Positions 1 to 8,392 of a stretch of 64,000 nt of DNA are shown here, piece after piece. Where the stretch lies: positions 1-64,000 of the forward strand of contig NZ_BAVQ01000043.1 of NCBI RefSeq assembly GCF_000524475.1, in the 5' to 3' direction. The DNA comes from Tomitella biformata AHU 1821. Its GTDB lineage: Bacteria; Actinomycetota; Actinomycetes; Mycobacteriales; Mycobacteriaceae. The notes beneath the pieces were generated by a model, which had not been told where the DNA came from, searched no databases, and saw only the letters and a list, made by a program, of their open reading frames with translations. Every line of letters starts with the position of its first letter. The first letter of the stretch is position 1. The position numbers and the translations under genes are program-made.

Positions 1-74
1 CCGCGGCGGGGATCGCGCCGCGGCGGGGATCGCGCCGCGGCGGGGATCGCGCCGCGGCGGGGATCGCGCCGCGG
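1..74. repeat. 17-bp tandem repeat, four full copies plus 6 bases
   Basis: The unit ccgcggcggggatcgcg is repeated perfectly four times (1-17, 18-34, 35-51, 52-68) and followed by ccgcgg. The array runs off the left edge of the window, so the true copy number is unknown. It lies inside the reading frame of the GH15-like gene. Because 17 is not a multiple of 3, gain or loss of one unit would shift that frame. Confidence 0.95.
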
Positions 75-569
75 TCTGACGCCGCCCGCTGGTCAGCCCT
101 CGCCGACGCGATCGTCGCGGATGTCACCGCGGACTGCACTCACCCGTCGGGCCGCTGGCAGCGCGCCCCCGACGACCCCCGGGTGGACGCCGCGTTGTTG
201 ACCGCCGCGCTCCGTGGCGCACTGCCCGCCGACGACTCGCGGAGCATCGCCACCTATACGGCCGTGCGCGAGGATCTTGGCCGGCGCGGCTTCGTGTATC
301 GCTTCCGACAGGACGCGCGCGCGTTGTCCGACTCCGAGGGTGCTTTCCTCGTGTGCGGGTTCTGGATGGCGCTGGCTGCGCGGCAGCAGGGCGACGACGT
401 TGCCGCGGCGCACTGGTTCGAGCGCGCCCGCACAGCCTGCGGGCCGCCTGGGCTGTTCACGGAGGAATACGACATCCGCCAACGCCAGCTGCGCGGCAAC
501 CTGCCCCAGGCGTTCGTGCACGCCCTGATGTTCGAGGCCTCCGCCCGGTTGGCCCAGGACCGACCGTGA
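1..569 (+). CDS. Glycoside hydrolase family 15 (glucoamylase/trehalase-like), C-terminal part
   Basis: This is the 3' end of a gene that begins before the window. The frame is open from base 3 through the tandem repeat to the TGA at 567-569. The visible residues resemble the last third of the (alpha/alpha)6 barrel of bacterial GH15 enzymes: a W-x2-LADAI helix, a DAALLTAALRGALP segment, and near the end LFTEEYD followed by GNLPQAFVHA, the usual C-terminal GH15 signature. Such enzymes remove glucose from alpha-glucans or trehalose in the cytosol. The catalytic acids lie mostly outside the window. A GTG at 183 is only an internal codon. The repeat-encoded stretch, rich in Gly, Ala and Arg, sits where a helix or loop would be expected and may be a recent insertion. 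Confidence 0.8.
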   Translation, partial: AAGIAPRRGSRRGGDRAAAGIAPRSDAARWSALADAIVADVTADCTHPSGRWQRAPDDPRVDAALLTAALRGALPADDSRSIATYTAVREDLGRRGFVYRFRQDARALSDSEGAFLVCGFWMALAARQQGDDVAAAHWFERARTACGPPGLFTEEYDIRQRQLRGNLPQAFVHALMFEASARLAQDRP

Positions 570-583
570 TGAAGGAGATAGCC

Positions 584-1627
584 GTGCCAGCAAATCAGCC
601 AGACCACACCAGCCCCATCCCCGGCGCGCAGGTCGTCGTGGTCACCGGTGCCAGCGGCGGTATTGGCCGCGCGACTGCCCGCGCGTTCGGGGCCCGCGGC
701 GCCAATGTGGCCCTGATCGCCCGCGGAACCACCGGCCTCGACGCCGCGGGCGCAGAGGTGCGGGCGGCGGGCGGCGTCGCCCTGGCGATCCCCGTCGACG
801 TCTCGGACGCCGAGGCAGTAGACGCGGCGGCCGACCAGATAGAGGAGACTATCGGGCCGATCGACGTGTGGATCAATGTTGCCTTCACCTCGGTGTTCGC
901 GCCCTTCACCGAGATCAAGCCAGCGGAGTTCGCGCGCGTCACCGAGGTCAGCTATCTGGGTTACGTGTACTCGACAATGGCCGCTCTGGCCCGAATGCGT
1001 CCGCGGGACCACGGAACCGTCGTGCAGGTCGGATCGGCCTTGGCCTACCGCGGCATCCCCCTGCAATCCGCATACTGCGGGGCCAAGCACGCGGTCCAGG
1101 GATTCAACGAGGCGCTGCGCTGCGAGTTGCTGCACGAGAGAAGCGCGGTCCGCACCACCATGGTGCAGATGCCCGCGGTGAACACCCCGCAGTTCTCCTG
1201 GGTGCTGTCTCGACTGCCCCGGCAGGCCCAGCCGGTACCCCCGATCTACCAGCCCGAGGTTGCGGCGCGTGCCGTCGTGTACGCGGCTGACCACCCCCGC
1301 CGGCGGGAGTACTGGGTGGGTGCCAGCACCGTCGGCACCCTCGCCGCGAACGCGCTCGTGCCGGGCCTGCTCGACAGGTACCTGGCCGCCACCGGCTTCG
1401 ACTCCCAACAGACGTCGGACACCAGGCCCGCAGACCAACGCGCCAACCTGTGGGAGCCCGCGGACGGGCCGGACGGCCGGGACTACGGCGCGCACGGGAT
1501 CTTCGACGGGCAGGCGACAGCGCGCTGCGGACAACTGTGGGCTTCGCACCACCACGGGCTGCTCGGCGCGGCCGCGGCGGCAGGGCTCGCCGGTGCGGGA
1601 GCGCTGACCGCGACGTGGTGCCGGTAG
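584..1627 (+). CDS. Short-chain dehydrogenase/reductase (SDR), extended C-terminus
   Basis: This is an NAD(P)-dependent SDR of 347 residues. It shows the nucleotide-binding TGASGGIG motif near the N-terminus, a catalytic Ser in VGSALAYR, and the YCGAK active-site Tyr/Lys. The usual NNAG motif reads NVAF here. About 100 extra residues follow the Rossmann core, as in a known actinobacterial SDR group; the substrate is unknown. I chose the GTG at 584 because AAGGAG lies at 572-577. An ATG at 569 overlaps the GH15 stop (TGATG), so the two genes are probably cotranscribed and perhaps translationally coupled. Confidence 0.85.
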   Translation: MPANQPDHTSPIPGAQVVVVTGASGGIGRATARAFGARGANVALIARGTTGLDAAGAEVRAAGGVALAIPVDVSDAEAVDAAADQIEETIGPIDVWINVAFTSVFAPFTEIKPAEFARVTEVSYLGYVYSTMAALARMRPRDHGTVVQVGSALAYRGIPLQSAYCGAKHAVQGFNEALRCELLHERSAVRTTMVQMPAVNTPQFSWVLSRLPRQAQPVPPIYQPEVAARAVVYAADHPRRREYWVGASTVGTLAANALVPGLLDRYLAATGFDSQQTSDTRPADQRANLWEPADGPDGRDYGAHGIFDGQATARCGQLWASHHHGLLGAAAAAGLAGAGALTATWCR

Positions 1628-1629
1628 CG

Positions 1630-1980
1630 CTAGACCCGGAACCGCTCAACGTCGTGCTCGCGCAGGGTCAGCCCCAGCCCGGGCGCGTCGACGTCCGGCG
1701 TCACCGCCCCGCCGCCGGGGTCGAGAGCCCCGTCGATTCCGCCGACGTCGAGCGGGTCGGTGCCCTTGACGATCGCCGCCAGCTTCCCCGTGATGTAGTC
1801 GGCGCACGCGGGCTGGCCGTACGTCCAGCCGAGTCCGATGCGGCCGCCGGCCTCGACCTGCATCAGAATCATGGTGGTGGAGTCCCACTCGAGCGTGCCG
1901 TCCGCTTCGAGGGCGTCGGTGGGCACGGTGTAGACGGCGACACAGACTGTGTCGATCCGGGGCGAAGCTTCGCTGAGCAA
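1630..1980 (-). pseudogene. Mandelate racemase/muconate-lactonizing enzyme remnant, large internal deletion
   Basis: The first half of this minus-strand frame resembles the N-terminal capping domain of an enolase-superfamily enzyme (YTVPTDALEADGTLEWDST, then GLGWTYGQPACADYI). After about 80 residues it jumps, still in frame, to what looks like the family's extreme C-terminus (DPGGGAVTPD, GLGLTLREHDVERFRV). The TIM-barrel core with the metal ligands and catalytic Lys/His, some 250 residues, is absent. A full-length member would be about 370 residues. The start is unclear; a TTG at 1980 is one option. It ends 2 bp from the convergent SDR stop. The product cannot be an active racemase or dehydratase. 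Confidence 0.7.
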
Positions 1981-2164
1981 TGCACTGGATGGGAAACTAC
2001 ATCCAGGATGCGGAGCGAGCCGGAGACGATGAGTTCGCCGATTTCTTCCGAAGGAAGGGTGGAGAGCAAGGGAAGACTCTTCTGTCCGCGCGACCGGCCG
2101 GCTCGGATACACCACGGCCGCCACGTGACCGGCACCGCGGCAAACCGACTCTGACGAGTGCATA

Positions 2165-2202
2165 TTGCTCGGCCGGTGACTGTCAGTCCAGCGGCCGAGC
2201 AA
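2165..2202. repeat. Perfect 11-bp inverted repeat (hairpin)
   Basis: TTGCTCGGCCG at 2165-2175 is repeated as its reverse complement at 2192-2202, with a 16-nt loop that itself holds gact-gtc-agtc. It lies just past the 3' end of the minus-strand membrane-protein gene, so it may terminate that transcript. No T-run follows on that strand. Confidence 0.5.
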
Positions 2203-2221
2203 CGCCAGTAGCGGCCTGTGG

Positions 2222-2599
2222 TCAGGCCATCAGGCTCCCGCCCGCGGCGGAAACGAAGATGATCATCATGACGAATAACGCCCATCCGCTCGCGTGCCAC
2301 ACTTTCCAGGGCCCACCCGATCGCCACACAGTATATGTCTTCACGAATGCGGTTATCCCACCAATTACCAGCAGCGAGCTTGGCACAAAGGTGAGTATGT
2401 AGCGATTTACGGACATGCAACTGAAGACTTCATCTTCGGCGCAAGCATTAGGGGAATTCGCGGCCAGCGGCGCAAAAACTACAGTTATGAGCAATGCGAG
2501 TCCCACAATAACACTTGTATACAGGACCGCTCGACGCCCGGGGCTGTTGGTAGCCGCATTCTTGTGGCGATCGGTCGTTCCAAAGCTGTCATCAGGCAT
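2222..2599 (-). CDS. Small membrane protein of unknown function
   Basis: The protein has 125 residues and starts at the ATG at 2599, which has GGAG five bases upstream. The N-terminus is polar. A hydrophobic helix (AVLYTSVIVGLALLITVVF) follows, then an extracytoplasmic segment with two cysteines (NACAEDEVFSC), a second helix (ILTFVPSSLLVIGGITAF), and a third near the C-terminus (ALFVMMIIFVSAAGG). No family is recognised. Base composition is clearly lower in GC than the neighbouring genes, which suggests acquired DNA. Confidence 0.6.
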   Translation of the reverse strand: MPDDSFGTTDRHKNAATNSPGRRAVLYTSVIVGLALLITVVFAPLAANSPNACAEDEVFSCMSVNRYILTFVPSSLLVIGGITAFVKTYTVWRSGGPWKVWHASGWALFVMMIIFVSAAGGSLMA

Positions 2600-2676
2600 A
2601 GGCTCTCCGGTGCGTGTTGACGGCCACTTGGAATCTCCCACCATGGCAGATCACACTCTACCTCCGTCGTCGAGAG

Positions 2677-2871
2677 TTACTCGGCAACGTGCTCGGGATT
2701 CTCGGGGCGTTCCGAGTCGTCATCAATCGTGTCAGCGGCGGCGCAGGTGGGGCACTGCACTATCGGGCCGACCACCCATCCGTTTCGGCGGGCGGAGACC
2801 TCGGACTGTCACAGATTGCCCATCTCCGAATGATATGCGCTGCCACACTCGTCACACCGAATGTCCCACAT
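2677..2871 (-). pseudogene. Small CxxC zinc-ribbon protein interrupted by an in-frame TGA
   Basis: Read from the ATG at 2871, which has a strong GAGGAG six bases upstream, the frame gives MWDIRCDECGSAYHSEMGNL, then TGA at 2811-2809, then a continuation through RRNGWVVGPIVQCPTC to TAA at 2677. The two cysteine pairs (CDEC, CPTC) form one plausible zinc knuckle only if codon 21 is read through. The continuous 64-codon frame and good ribosome site suggest a gene recently killed by a nonsense mutation, or a sequencing error. Selenocysteine is unlikely, because no clear SECIS hairpin follows. Confidence 0.55.
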
Positions 2872-2949
2872 GTTTGGCTCCTCGATTTGGACGACACTCA
2901 ATGTTTCGCGGTTCTGGTTATCTTTCGCCGTAGATACGGCCCGATCCTA

Positions 2950-3418
2950 TTATTCAGGTAAGACGCGAATCAATTTCTTGTTTGCGAATTCATACATTCC
3001 CATCTCCGAGAGTTCACGGCCGAATCCGGAATTCTTGATCCCCCCGAACGGAAGGTTCGGTTGAGTCATCGTGGGGTGGTTGATCCAGACCATGCCGCTG
3101 TCGATACGGTGGGCGATCTCCTCCGCCTGGTCCGAGTCGGGGGTCACGCCGGTGAGAACTATCGGCTCGACGAATGCGCCACGGTCTCGGGGTCCACGAT
3201 GTGCGGGGCGTCCACCACCAGTAGTCGCCGTGGTGCCTTTGCCCACTGCGTCGGCGATTTGCTCCAAGTGCGTCTGCGCAGCCTCCTCTGAGGACAATGG
3301 CCCCAGAGTCGTCGCGGGGTCCGTGGGGTCTCCGGCACGCAGCGAGCCGAGCCGATCGGCCCGCCGGGCACCACCCGCATGCGCCGAGCGTCCTGCGGCG
3401 CGCTCGCTGGCGTGCTCA
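2950..3418 (-). pseudogene. Aldehyde dehydrogenase remnant (C-terminal part, internally deleted)
   Basis: The frame contains [34 protein letters not shown], then [11 protein letters not shown] and [16 protein letters not shown], all typical of the C-terminal third of succinate-semialdehyde-type NAD(P) aldehyde dehydrogenases. The N-terminal cofactor-binding region and the catalytic Cys/Glu are absent. The conserved EEIFGPV segment between VTPD and QAEEIAHRI, roughly 40-45 residues, has been deleted in frame. The frame runs into the 3' end of the Rho_N gene. It is a non-functional remnant. Confidence 0.75.
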
Positions 3419-3688
3419 TCAGTGATGACGCAGCTTGTCGATGAGCGCATCCTTGTGGAGCTTCGAGTAGCCAGTCATATCCAACTCCTTCGCCCGGCGC
3501 TGCAGGTCTTTGACGGTCCAGTCCTCGTAGGCCGGTAATTCACCGCCTCGAGTGCTGACTGCGGTGCGGCCCTCATTTGCAGCAGCGTTCGATATCCGTG
3601 CGGCTTTCTCCTTCGAGTCGCCCTTGCGGCGGAGCGCCTCGTACATCTGCTGGTCCTTGATTGCGGGCCGTGAGTCCTCTCCTGGCAT
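3419..3688 (-). CDS. Rho termination factor N-terminal-domain protein (DUF7218-like)
   Basis: This is a basic 89-residue protein. The first part ([26 protein letters not shown] overall) matches a small actinobacterial family, and the C-terminal half ([35 protein letters not shown]) is a SAP/Rho_N-type helix-extension-helix that often binds nucleic acid. I chose the ATG at 3688 because AAGGGAG precedes it; a GTG lies two codons upstream. It is often found near stress genes, as here with the DUF2231, catalase and CsbD genes on the same strand. The precise role is unknown. Confidence 0.75.
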   Translation of the reverse strand: MPGEDSRPAIKDQQMYEALRRKGDSKEKAARISNAAANEGRTAVSTRGGELPAYEDWTVKDLQRRAKELDMTGYSKLHKDALIDKLRHH

Positions 3689-3746
3689 GGCCACTCCCTT
3701 CCCCGATCTGGGTGGTGCCCAAACAGGTAACTACATGCGGCGCGGT

Positions 3747-4265
3747 CTAATCTCCGTGCCTCGCGCCTGCGCCTTGGGCAAACACTAGATGGCCACCGAG
3801 CGCGCCCGCCGCTCCCAGCGCGGCAAGGCCGAGCAGGCAGAGGGCAGTCGCCCGCCGATCAGGCGCACGTAGCCGGCGCGCATAGGACGCGACGATAAGG
3901 CTGAGGCCAACCGCGTTCGACGCCGCGTGCACTAGGCCAACTCGGCGCTGGCGCACGTCCAGTGTGGACCAGTCCGCCCAGCCCGTGGCGAGTGCGAAAG
4001 GCGTGGCCAACAGTCCGACGCCCAGCAACCTGCGGACGACTGTGTCATCCGCCCCGCTCAGGTCTAGGACCGCCGCGCTGATCCAACTGCCTAGCGGCAG
4101 GACGACTAATGCGGGGTGCAGTGGGTGGCCCAGCCATCCTCCCCGGAGCATTCCGTCTGCCGCAGTGTCCTCGAGCCGGCGGCGCAACAACTTCCGCGCA
4201 CGCTCGGAGACGCCGTCTAGAACGTCCGCTGCCTCCACCGATTCGAAACTTTTGACAATCTTCAT
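3747..4265 (-). CDS. DUF2231 family integral membrane protein
   Basis: This 172-residue protein has a soluble N-terminus of about 40 residues, then GWLGHPLHPALVVLPLGSW, the hallmark of DUF2231 (His-Pro-x-His-Pro region), and four predicted transmembrane helices (around residues 52-70, 80-98, 110-128 and 138-162). The family is thought to sit in the cytoplasmic membrane and may be redox or heme linked; the function is not established. It lies 68 bp downstream of the catalase on the same strand and could be cotranscribed with it. Confidence 0.75.
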   Translation of the reverse strand: MKIVKSFESVEAADVLDGVSERARKLLRRRLEDTAADGMLRGGWLGHPLHPALVVLPLGSWISAAVLDLSGADDTVVRRLLGVGLLATPFALATGWADWSTLDVRQRRVGLVHAASNAVGLSLIVASYARRLRAPDRRATALCLLGLAALGAAGALGGHLVFAQGAGARHGD

Positions 4266-4333
4266 CTCGTGTCCGTACCCGATCCACTACAGCTGCAACC
4301 ACCTGCTTGCCGACCGCTGTGTTGTCTGTCGGC

Positions 4334-5797
4334 CTATTGCCCTTGTTGTGCCCGCACCTGCGACTCCACCTTGGCACCGAGATCTGCGTCGACGTGCTTC
4401 CAGTAGTCGAAAGCACGCGCCAGCACTGGCTCGGTCACCCCGTCCAGCAGGTGCCCGACGATGTTGTCCGCGAGTCGCTGCCGGCCCGCGTCATCGAGGA
4501 CGTCCCGAACCAACGTCCCCGCCTGGCCCCAATCGTCGTCCTGCTCGTGCAGCGTGTAGGCCTCCCGCACCATCTCGCCGCCCTCGGTCCGCCAACCCGC
4601 CGGGTCCCCAGCGACAGCGGGGTCCGCATGCGGGCCGCCCTTGGAGTTGGGCACATACACCGGATCCCCCGGATTATCGCGGCGCATCGAGCCATCTTTG
4701 GAGTATGACCGCACGGTGGCGGCGTGCGGCATATTGACCGGCAGCTCCTTATAATTGGCGCCGATGCGATGGCGGTGGGAGTCCGGATAGGAGAACAGCC
4801 GCCCCAGGAGCATCTTGTCCGGGCTCGGGCCCGTGCCCGGCACCATACTGCTGGGCTCGAAGGCAGCCTGCTCGATTTGGGTGTGGTAATCGTCCGGATT
4901 GCGATCGAGGGTCATCTTGCCGACCTCGACCAGCGGATAGTCCGAGTGCGGCCAGACCTTCGTCAGGTCGAACGGGTTGAACCGATAATCCACCGCGTCC
5001 TCGAACGGCATGATCTGCATCTTCAGCGTCCAACTGGGCAGATCCCCGCGGTCGATCGACTGCCAGAGGTCACGCACGTGGTAGTCGGTGTCCTCGGAGA
5101 CCAAACGGTCTGCCTCTTCTTGGGTGAGGCACTCCACGCCCTGGTCGGTTTTGAAGTGGTACTTGACCCAGAACCGTTCGCCGTCCGCGTTCACCCACAT
5201 GTAGGTGTGGCTGGAATACCCGTTCATATGTCGCCAGGAGCGCGGTATCCCGCGGTCGCCCATCAGCCACGTGACCTGGTGGGCGGACTCCGGGGACAGG
5301 GTCCAGAAGTCCCACTGCATATCGTGGTCGCGAAGATTGTTGTCCGCCCGGCGTTTCTGCGAGCGAATGAAGTCCTGGAACTTCATCGGGTCTCGCATGA
5401 AGAAGACCGGGGTGTTGTTCCCGACCATGTCGAAGTTACCTTGCTCGGTGTAGAACTTGATGGCGAAGCCGCGGGGGTCGCGCCAGGTGTCGGGGCTGCC
5501 GCGCTCGCCCGCGACGGTGCTGAATCGGATCAGCGTCTCTGTCACCTTGCCGGGCTGGAACATATCCGTCTTGGTGTAGGCGCTGACGTCGTTGGTCACC
5601 TCGAACCGGCCGAATGCGCCGCCGCCCTTGGCGTGCGGTTGGCGCTCGGGCACCCGCTCCCGGTTGAACTGCGCCATCTTCTCGATGAGGTAGTGGTCCT
5701 GCATCAGGACTGGGCCGTCCCGGCCGACTGTCAAGGAATGCTCGTCGCTGTAGACCGGGATGCCGGCGTCGTCTGTGGTGAAGTTGGGATCAGCCAT
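4334..5797 (-). CDS. Monofunctional heme catalase
   Basis: This enzyme disproportionates hydrogen peroxide to water and oxygen. It has 487 residues, the small-subunit clade length. The distal His is H55 in [13 protein letters not shown], the catalytic Asn lies in [12 protein letters not shown] (N127/N128), and the proximal heme ligand Tyr is Y337 in [12 protein letters not shown]. The start at 5797 is set by GAGGAG five bases upstream; an in-frame extension upstream has no ribosome site. The sequence resembles KatA-type bacterial catalases. It heads a minus-strand group with the DUF2231 and Rho_N genes, consistent with an oxidative-stress role. Confidence 0.95.
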   Translation of the reverse strand: MADPNFTTDDAGIPVYSDEHSLTVGRDGPVLMQDHYLIEKMAQFNRERVPERQPHAKGGGAFGRFEVTNDVSAYTKTDMFQPGKVTETLIRFSTVAGERGSPDTWRDPRGFAIKFYTEQGNFDMVGNNTPVFFMRDPMKFQDFIRSQKRRADNNLRDHDMQWDFWTLSPESAHQVTWLMGDRGIPRSWRHMNGYSSHTYMWVNADGERFWVKYHFKTDQGVECLTQEEADRLVSEDTDYHVRDLWQSIDRGDLPSWTLKMQIMPFEDAVDYRFNPFDLTKVWPHSDYPLVEVGKMTLDRNPDDYHTQIEQAAFEPSSMVPGTGPSPDKMLLGRLFSYPDSHRHRIGANYKELPVNMPHAATVRSYSKDGSMRRDNPGDPVYVPNSKGGPHADPAVAGDPAGWRTEGGEMVREAYTLHEQDDDWGQAGTLVRDVLDDAGRQRLADNIVGHLLDGVTEPVLARAFDYWKHVDADLGAKVESQVRAQQGQ

Positions 5798-5998
5798 CGT
5801 TCTCCTCGTTTCGCTCTCTGCCCCGCTTGCCCTTGGGGTTGATGCGCTCAACGCGAAAGTGGCTCGGGAAGTAGTCGGCTACCCAACTTTCATCAAGTCG
5901 AAACCTGGATACCCAATGCGCGCGGCGGCGGACCGCACGCGATCTGCGCCTCCGCCGGTCGTGCGGAAGGCCCGACGACCGGGCCGCCGCACGGCGGG

Positions 5999-6172
5999 TC
6001 AGTCCTTGAAGGTGTCCTTGACCTTTTCGCCAGCCTGCTTGATGTTGCCCTTGGCCTGGTCCTTGCGGCCTTCGGCCTCGGTGTCCTTGTCTCCGGTTGC
6101 GTGGCCGAGCTTCTCCTTGGCCTTGCCTGCCAGTTCCTCGGCCTTGTTCTTCGCCTTGTCGACGGCGCCCAT
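5999..6172 (-). CDS. CsbD family stress protein
   Basis: This is a very hydrophilic 57-residue protein, starting MGAVDKAKNKAEELAGKAKE and ending KVKDTFKD, typical of CsbD-like general stress proteins. In Bacillus CsbD is sigma-B controlled; the molecular function is unknown. AAGGAG lies six bases before the ATG at 6172, which rules out a 93-residue upstream-extended reading. It lies upstream of the catalase on the same strand with a 200-bp gap. No separate terminator is evident. Confidence 0.88.
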   Translation of the reverse strand: MGAVDKAKNKAEELAGKAKEKLGHATGDKDTEAEGRKDQAKGNIKQAGEKVKDTFKD

Positions 6173-6332
6173 GATGTGCTCCTTCGAGTGGGTGTGCCCG
6201 CTGGCGAATTCGCCAGCGGCGACTGCGTGGTCGGTGTGCCACGCCGCCTTAGTGTGAGTACCCACCACACCGGTGTTCAAACAACTCTCCCCTCGACCAC
6301 TCCGATTCTGAAGATGCGTTCGCCGCGTTGAG

Positions 6333-8273
6333 TTATGGCGTCTCCGGGGCCGCTAGGTACCGCCGCGCCACACTGTCCTCGGTCGATGCCCCCGGCTCCC
6401 AGTGCGCGATCCACGGGCCTGTGCCCTCGCTCTGATCCAGCACACCCGCCTCCAGCCACGTGTAGCGGTCGTCCAGTACGCCGCGTGCCAGACGAGTGTC
6501 GGTGTCGTCCGTGTTATTCCACAGTCCGTCAAACAGCGTCTCCACGCGAATCCGCGCCTGCTGGCAGAACGCCGACGCCAATTCGGAGGCCGCCGCCGGA
6601 TCCGCGGAATCGTCCTTGCACTGTGCCTCCGCCCGTACACACGCCGCGGACATGGCGAACAACTCGGCCCCGATGTCGACAATCCGGCCCAGAAACACCT
6701 GCTGCTTCTCCAAGCCCGCTTGCCAACGGGCCATCCCATAGAAGGTGCTGCGAGCCAGTTTGCGCGAGCTTCTCTCGATGTACCTCAGGTGCTTTGCCAG
6801 CGGTCCGAATTCGTTGTAGGACATAGGGTTCTCGCCCTGACCGAGGATTAGGTGCGGCAGCCACTTCGCGTAGAACGCGGTCGCCCCCACCGCGGCCCTA
6901 GCCTTCTTCCGCAGGTCCGCGTTCGGGTCCGCCAGGTCACCCGCGGCAGCCAGGTGCGCGTCCACAGCCTCCCGCGCGATCAGGAGACGCATGATCTCGC
7001 TGGAGCCCTCGAAGATCCGGTTGATCCGCCCATCGCGAACGACTTGCTCTACCGGCACTGCCCGTTCGCCGCGTGCGGCAAGCGATTCCGCTGTCTCGTA
7101 CCCGCGGCCACCCCGGATCTGCAAGAGCTGATCGGTGATCTGACCCGACATCTCGCTGGACCACAGCTTTGCGAGTGCGGCCTCGATGCGAATGTCGTTG
7201 CGTCCCTCGTCGGCCATCTGCCCCGATAATTCGAGGACCGCTTCGAGCGCATAGGTGGTTGCGGCGATGAAGGCGATCATGCTGGCAACCGCGCCGTGTT
7301 CTCCGACGGGCTTGCCCCACTGCACGCGCTCGCGGGACCATTCACGCGCAATCTTCAGGCACCACTTGCTGGTGGCGCACGCCATCGCCGGGATCGCCAG
7401 TCGCCCGGCGTTGAGGGTCGTGAGCGCGATCTTGAGTCCATCGCCCTCGCGCCCAATGAGATTCTCCTTTGGCACTCGCACCTTGTGCATCCGCGTGACG
7501 CCATTCTCGATGCCGCGCAAGCCCATGAACCGGTTGCGCTGCTCAACCGTGATGCCGGGGGTGTCTGCCTCCACGACGAAGGCCGAGATCCCGCCGCGGT
7601 GTCCCTCGCTTCGGGGCACCCTCGCCATCACCACTAATAGCTCGGCGACCACGCCATTGGTGGTCCACAGCTTCACGCCGTCCAGTTCATACGCAGTCCC
7701 GCCGTCGATGGGGGTGGCGGACGTGGCCAATCGGGCCGGATCCGACCCGACGTCGGGTTCGGTCAGCAGAAACGCCGACACCGCGCCCCGTGCGCAGCGG
7801 GGCAGGAAGGCCCTTTTCTGCTCCTCGGTGCCCGCCAACTTCAGCGGCTCTGGGACCCCGATCGACTGATGGGCCGAGAGCAGAGCGCCAAGGCTCGGAT
7901 GCACCCATGTGACCAGCATCAACGCCCGATTATATGCGACCTGGGAGAGACCTTGGCCACCGTATTCCTGGGAGATCTTCAAGCCAAAACACCCGAGCTC
8001 GGCGAACCCCTGGACATAGTCGTCGGGAATGCGCGCCTGGCTCTCGATCAACGCCCCGTCCAGCCCTTCGCAGTAGGACCGCAGTTTGGCCAGGTACCGG
8101 TCCGTCCGTGCGGCCTCGTCGCGGGCCGGCGCGGGGAATGGGTGCACAAGATATAGAGGAAAGCGCCCGAGGAACAGTTCCTTCGCGAACGACGGCTTGT
8201 CCCACCCGCTCTCCCTCGCCTCCTCTGCGACCGCTCTCGCCTGTTCTTCCGTTACCTGCACTTGTTCAGCCAC
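6333..8273 (-). CDS. Acyl-CoA dehydrogenase (large VLCAD/ACAD9-like form)
   Basis: This is a FAD-dependent acyl-CoA dehydrogenase for the first step of beta-oxidation. It has 646 residues, longer than the usual 380-400 because of a C-terminal extension of about 200 residues, as in VLCAD/ACAD9-type enzymes. Visible motifs are the FAD-binding FLLTEPDVGSDPARL and LWTTNG, the GREGDGLKIALTTLNAGR segment, QIRGGRGYE, and the catalytic Glu in RIFEGSSEIMR. The start is the GTG at 8273, with GAGGAG seven bases upstream. No electron-transfer flavoprotein or thiolase gene is adjacent, so the substrate range is inferred only from family. Confidence 0.9.
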   Translation of the reverse strand: MAEQVQVTEEQARAVAEEARESGWDKPSFAKELFLGRFPLYLVHPFPAPARDEAARTDRYLAKLRSYCEGLDGALIESQARIPDDYVQGFAELGCFGLKISQEYGGQGLSQVAYNRALMLVTWVHPSLGALLSAHQSIGVPEPLKLAGTEEQKRAFLPRCARGAVSAFLLTEPDVGSDPARLATSATPIDGGTAYELDGVKLWTTNGVVAELLVVMARVPRSEGHRGGISAFVVEADTPGITVEQRNRFMGLRGIENGVTRMHKVRVPKENLIGREGDGLKIALTTLNAGRLAIPAMACATSKWCLKIAREWSRERVQWGKPVGEHGAVASMIAFIAATTYALEAVLELSGQMADEGRNDIRIEAALAKLWSSEMSGQITDQLLQIRGGRGYETAESLAARGERAVPVEQVVRDGRINRIFEGSSEIMRLLIAREAVDAHLAAAGDLADPNADLRKKARAAVGATAFYAKWLPHLILGQGENPMSYNEFGPLAKHLRYIERSSRKLARSTFYGMARWQAGLEKQQVFLGRIVDIGAELFAMSAACVRAEAQCKDDSADPAAASELASAFCQQARIRVETLFDGLWNNTDDTDTRLARGVLDDRYTWLEAGVLDQSEGTGPWIAHWEPGASTEDSVARRYLAAPETP

Positions 8274-8392
8274 AGCGCATCTCCTCGGCGGACGACTTAG
8301 GGGTCCAGACGGGATGTACCCCAACGTCTTTCAGTTGACGTTGGCGGCTGGCCGCTTGGTTGAGCCGGATCACCCTCTCGATCAATTAGTGG

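Noticed and set aside
2809-2811. Selenocysteine at the TGA of the zinc-knuckle ORF
   Set aside because: No convincing SECIS hairpin lies just downstream and the position is not next to the CxxC redox motif. Nonsense mutation or error is simpler.
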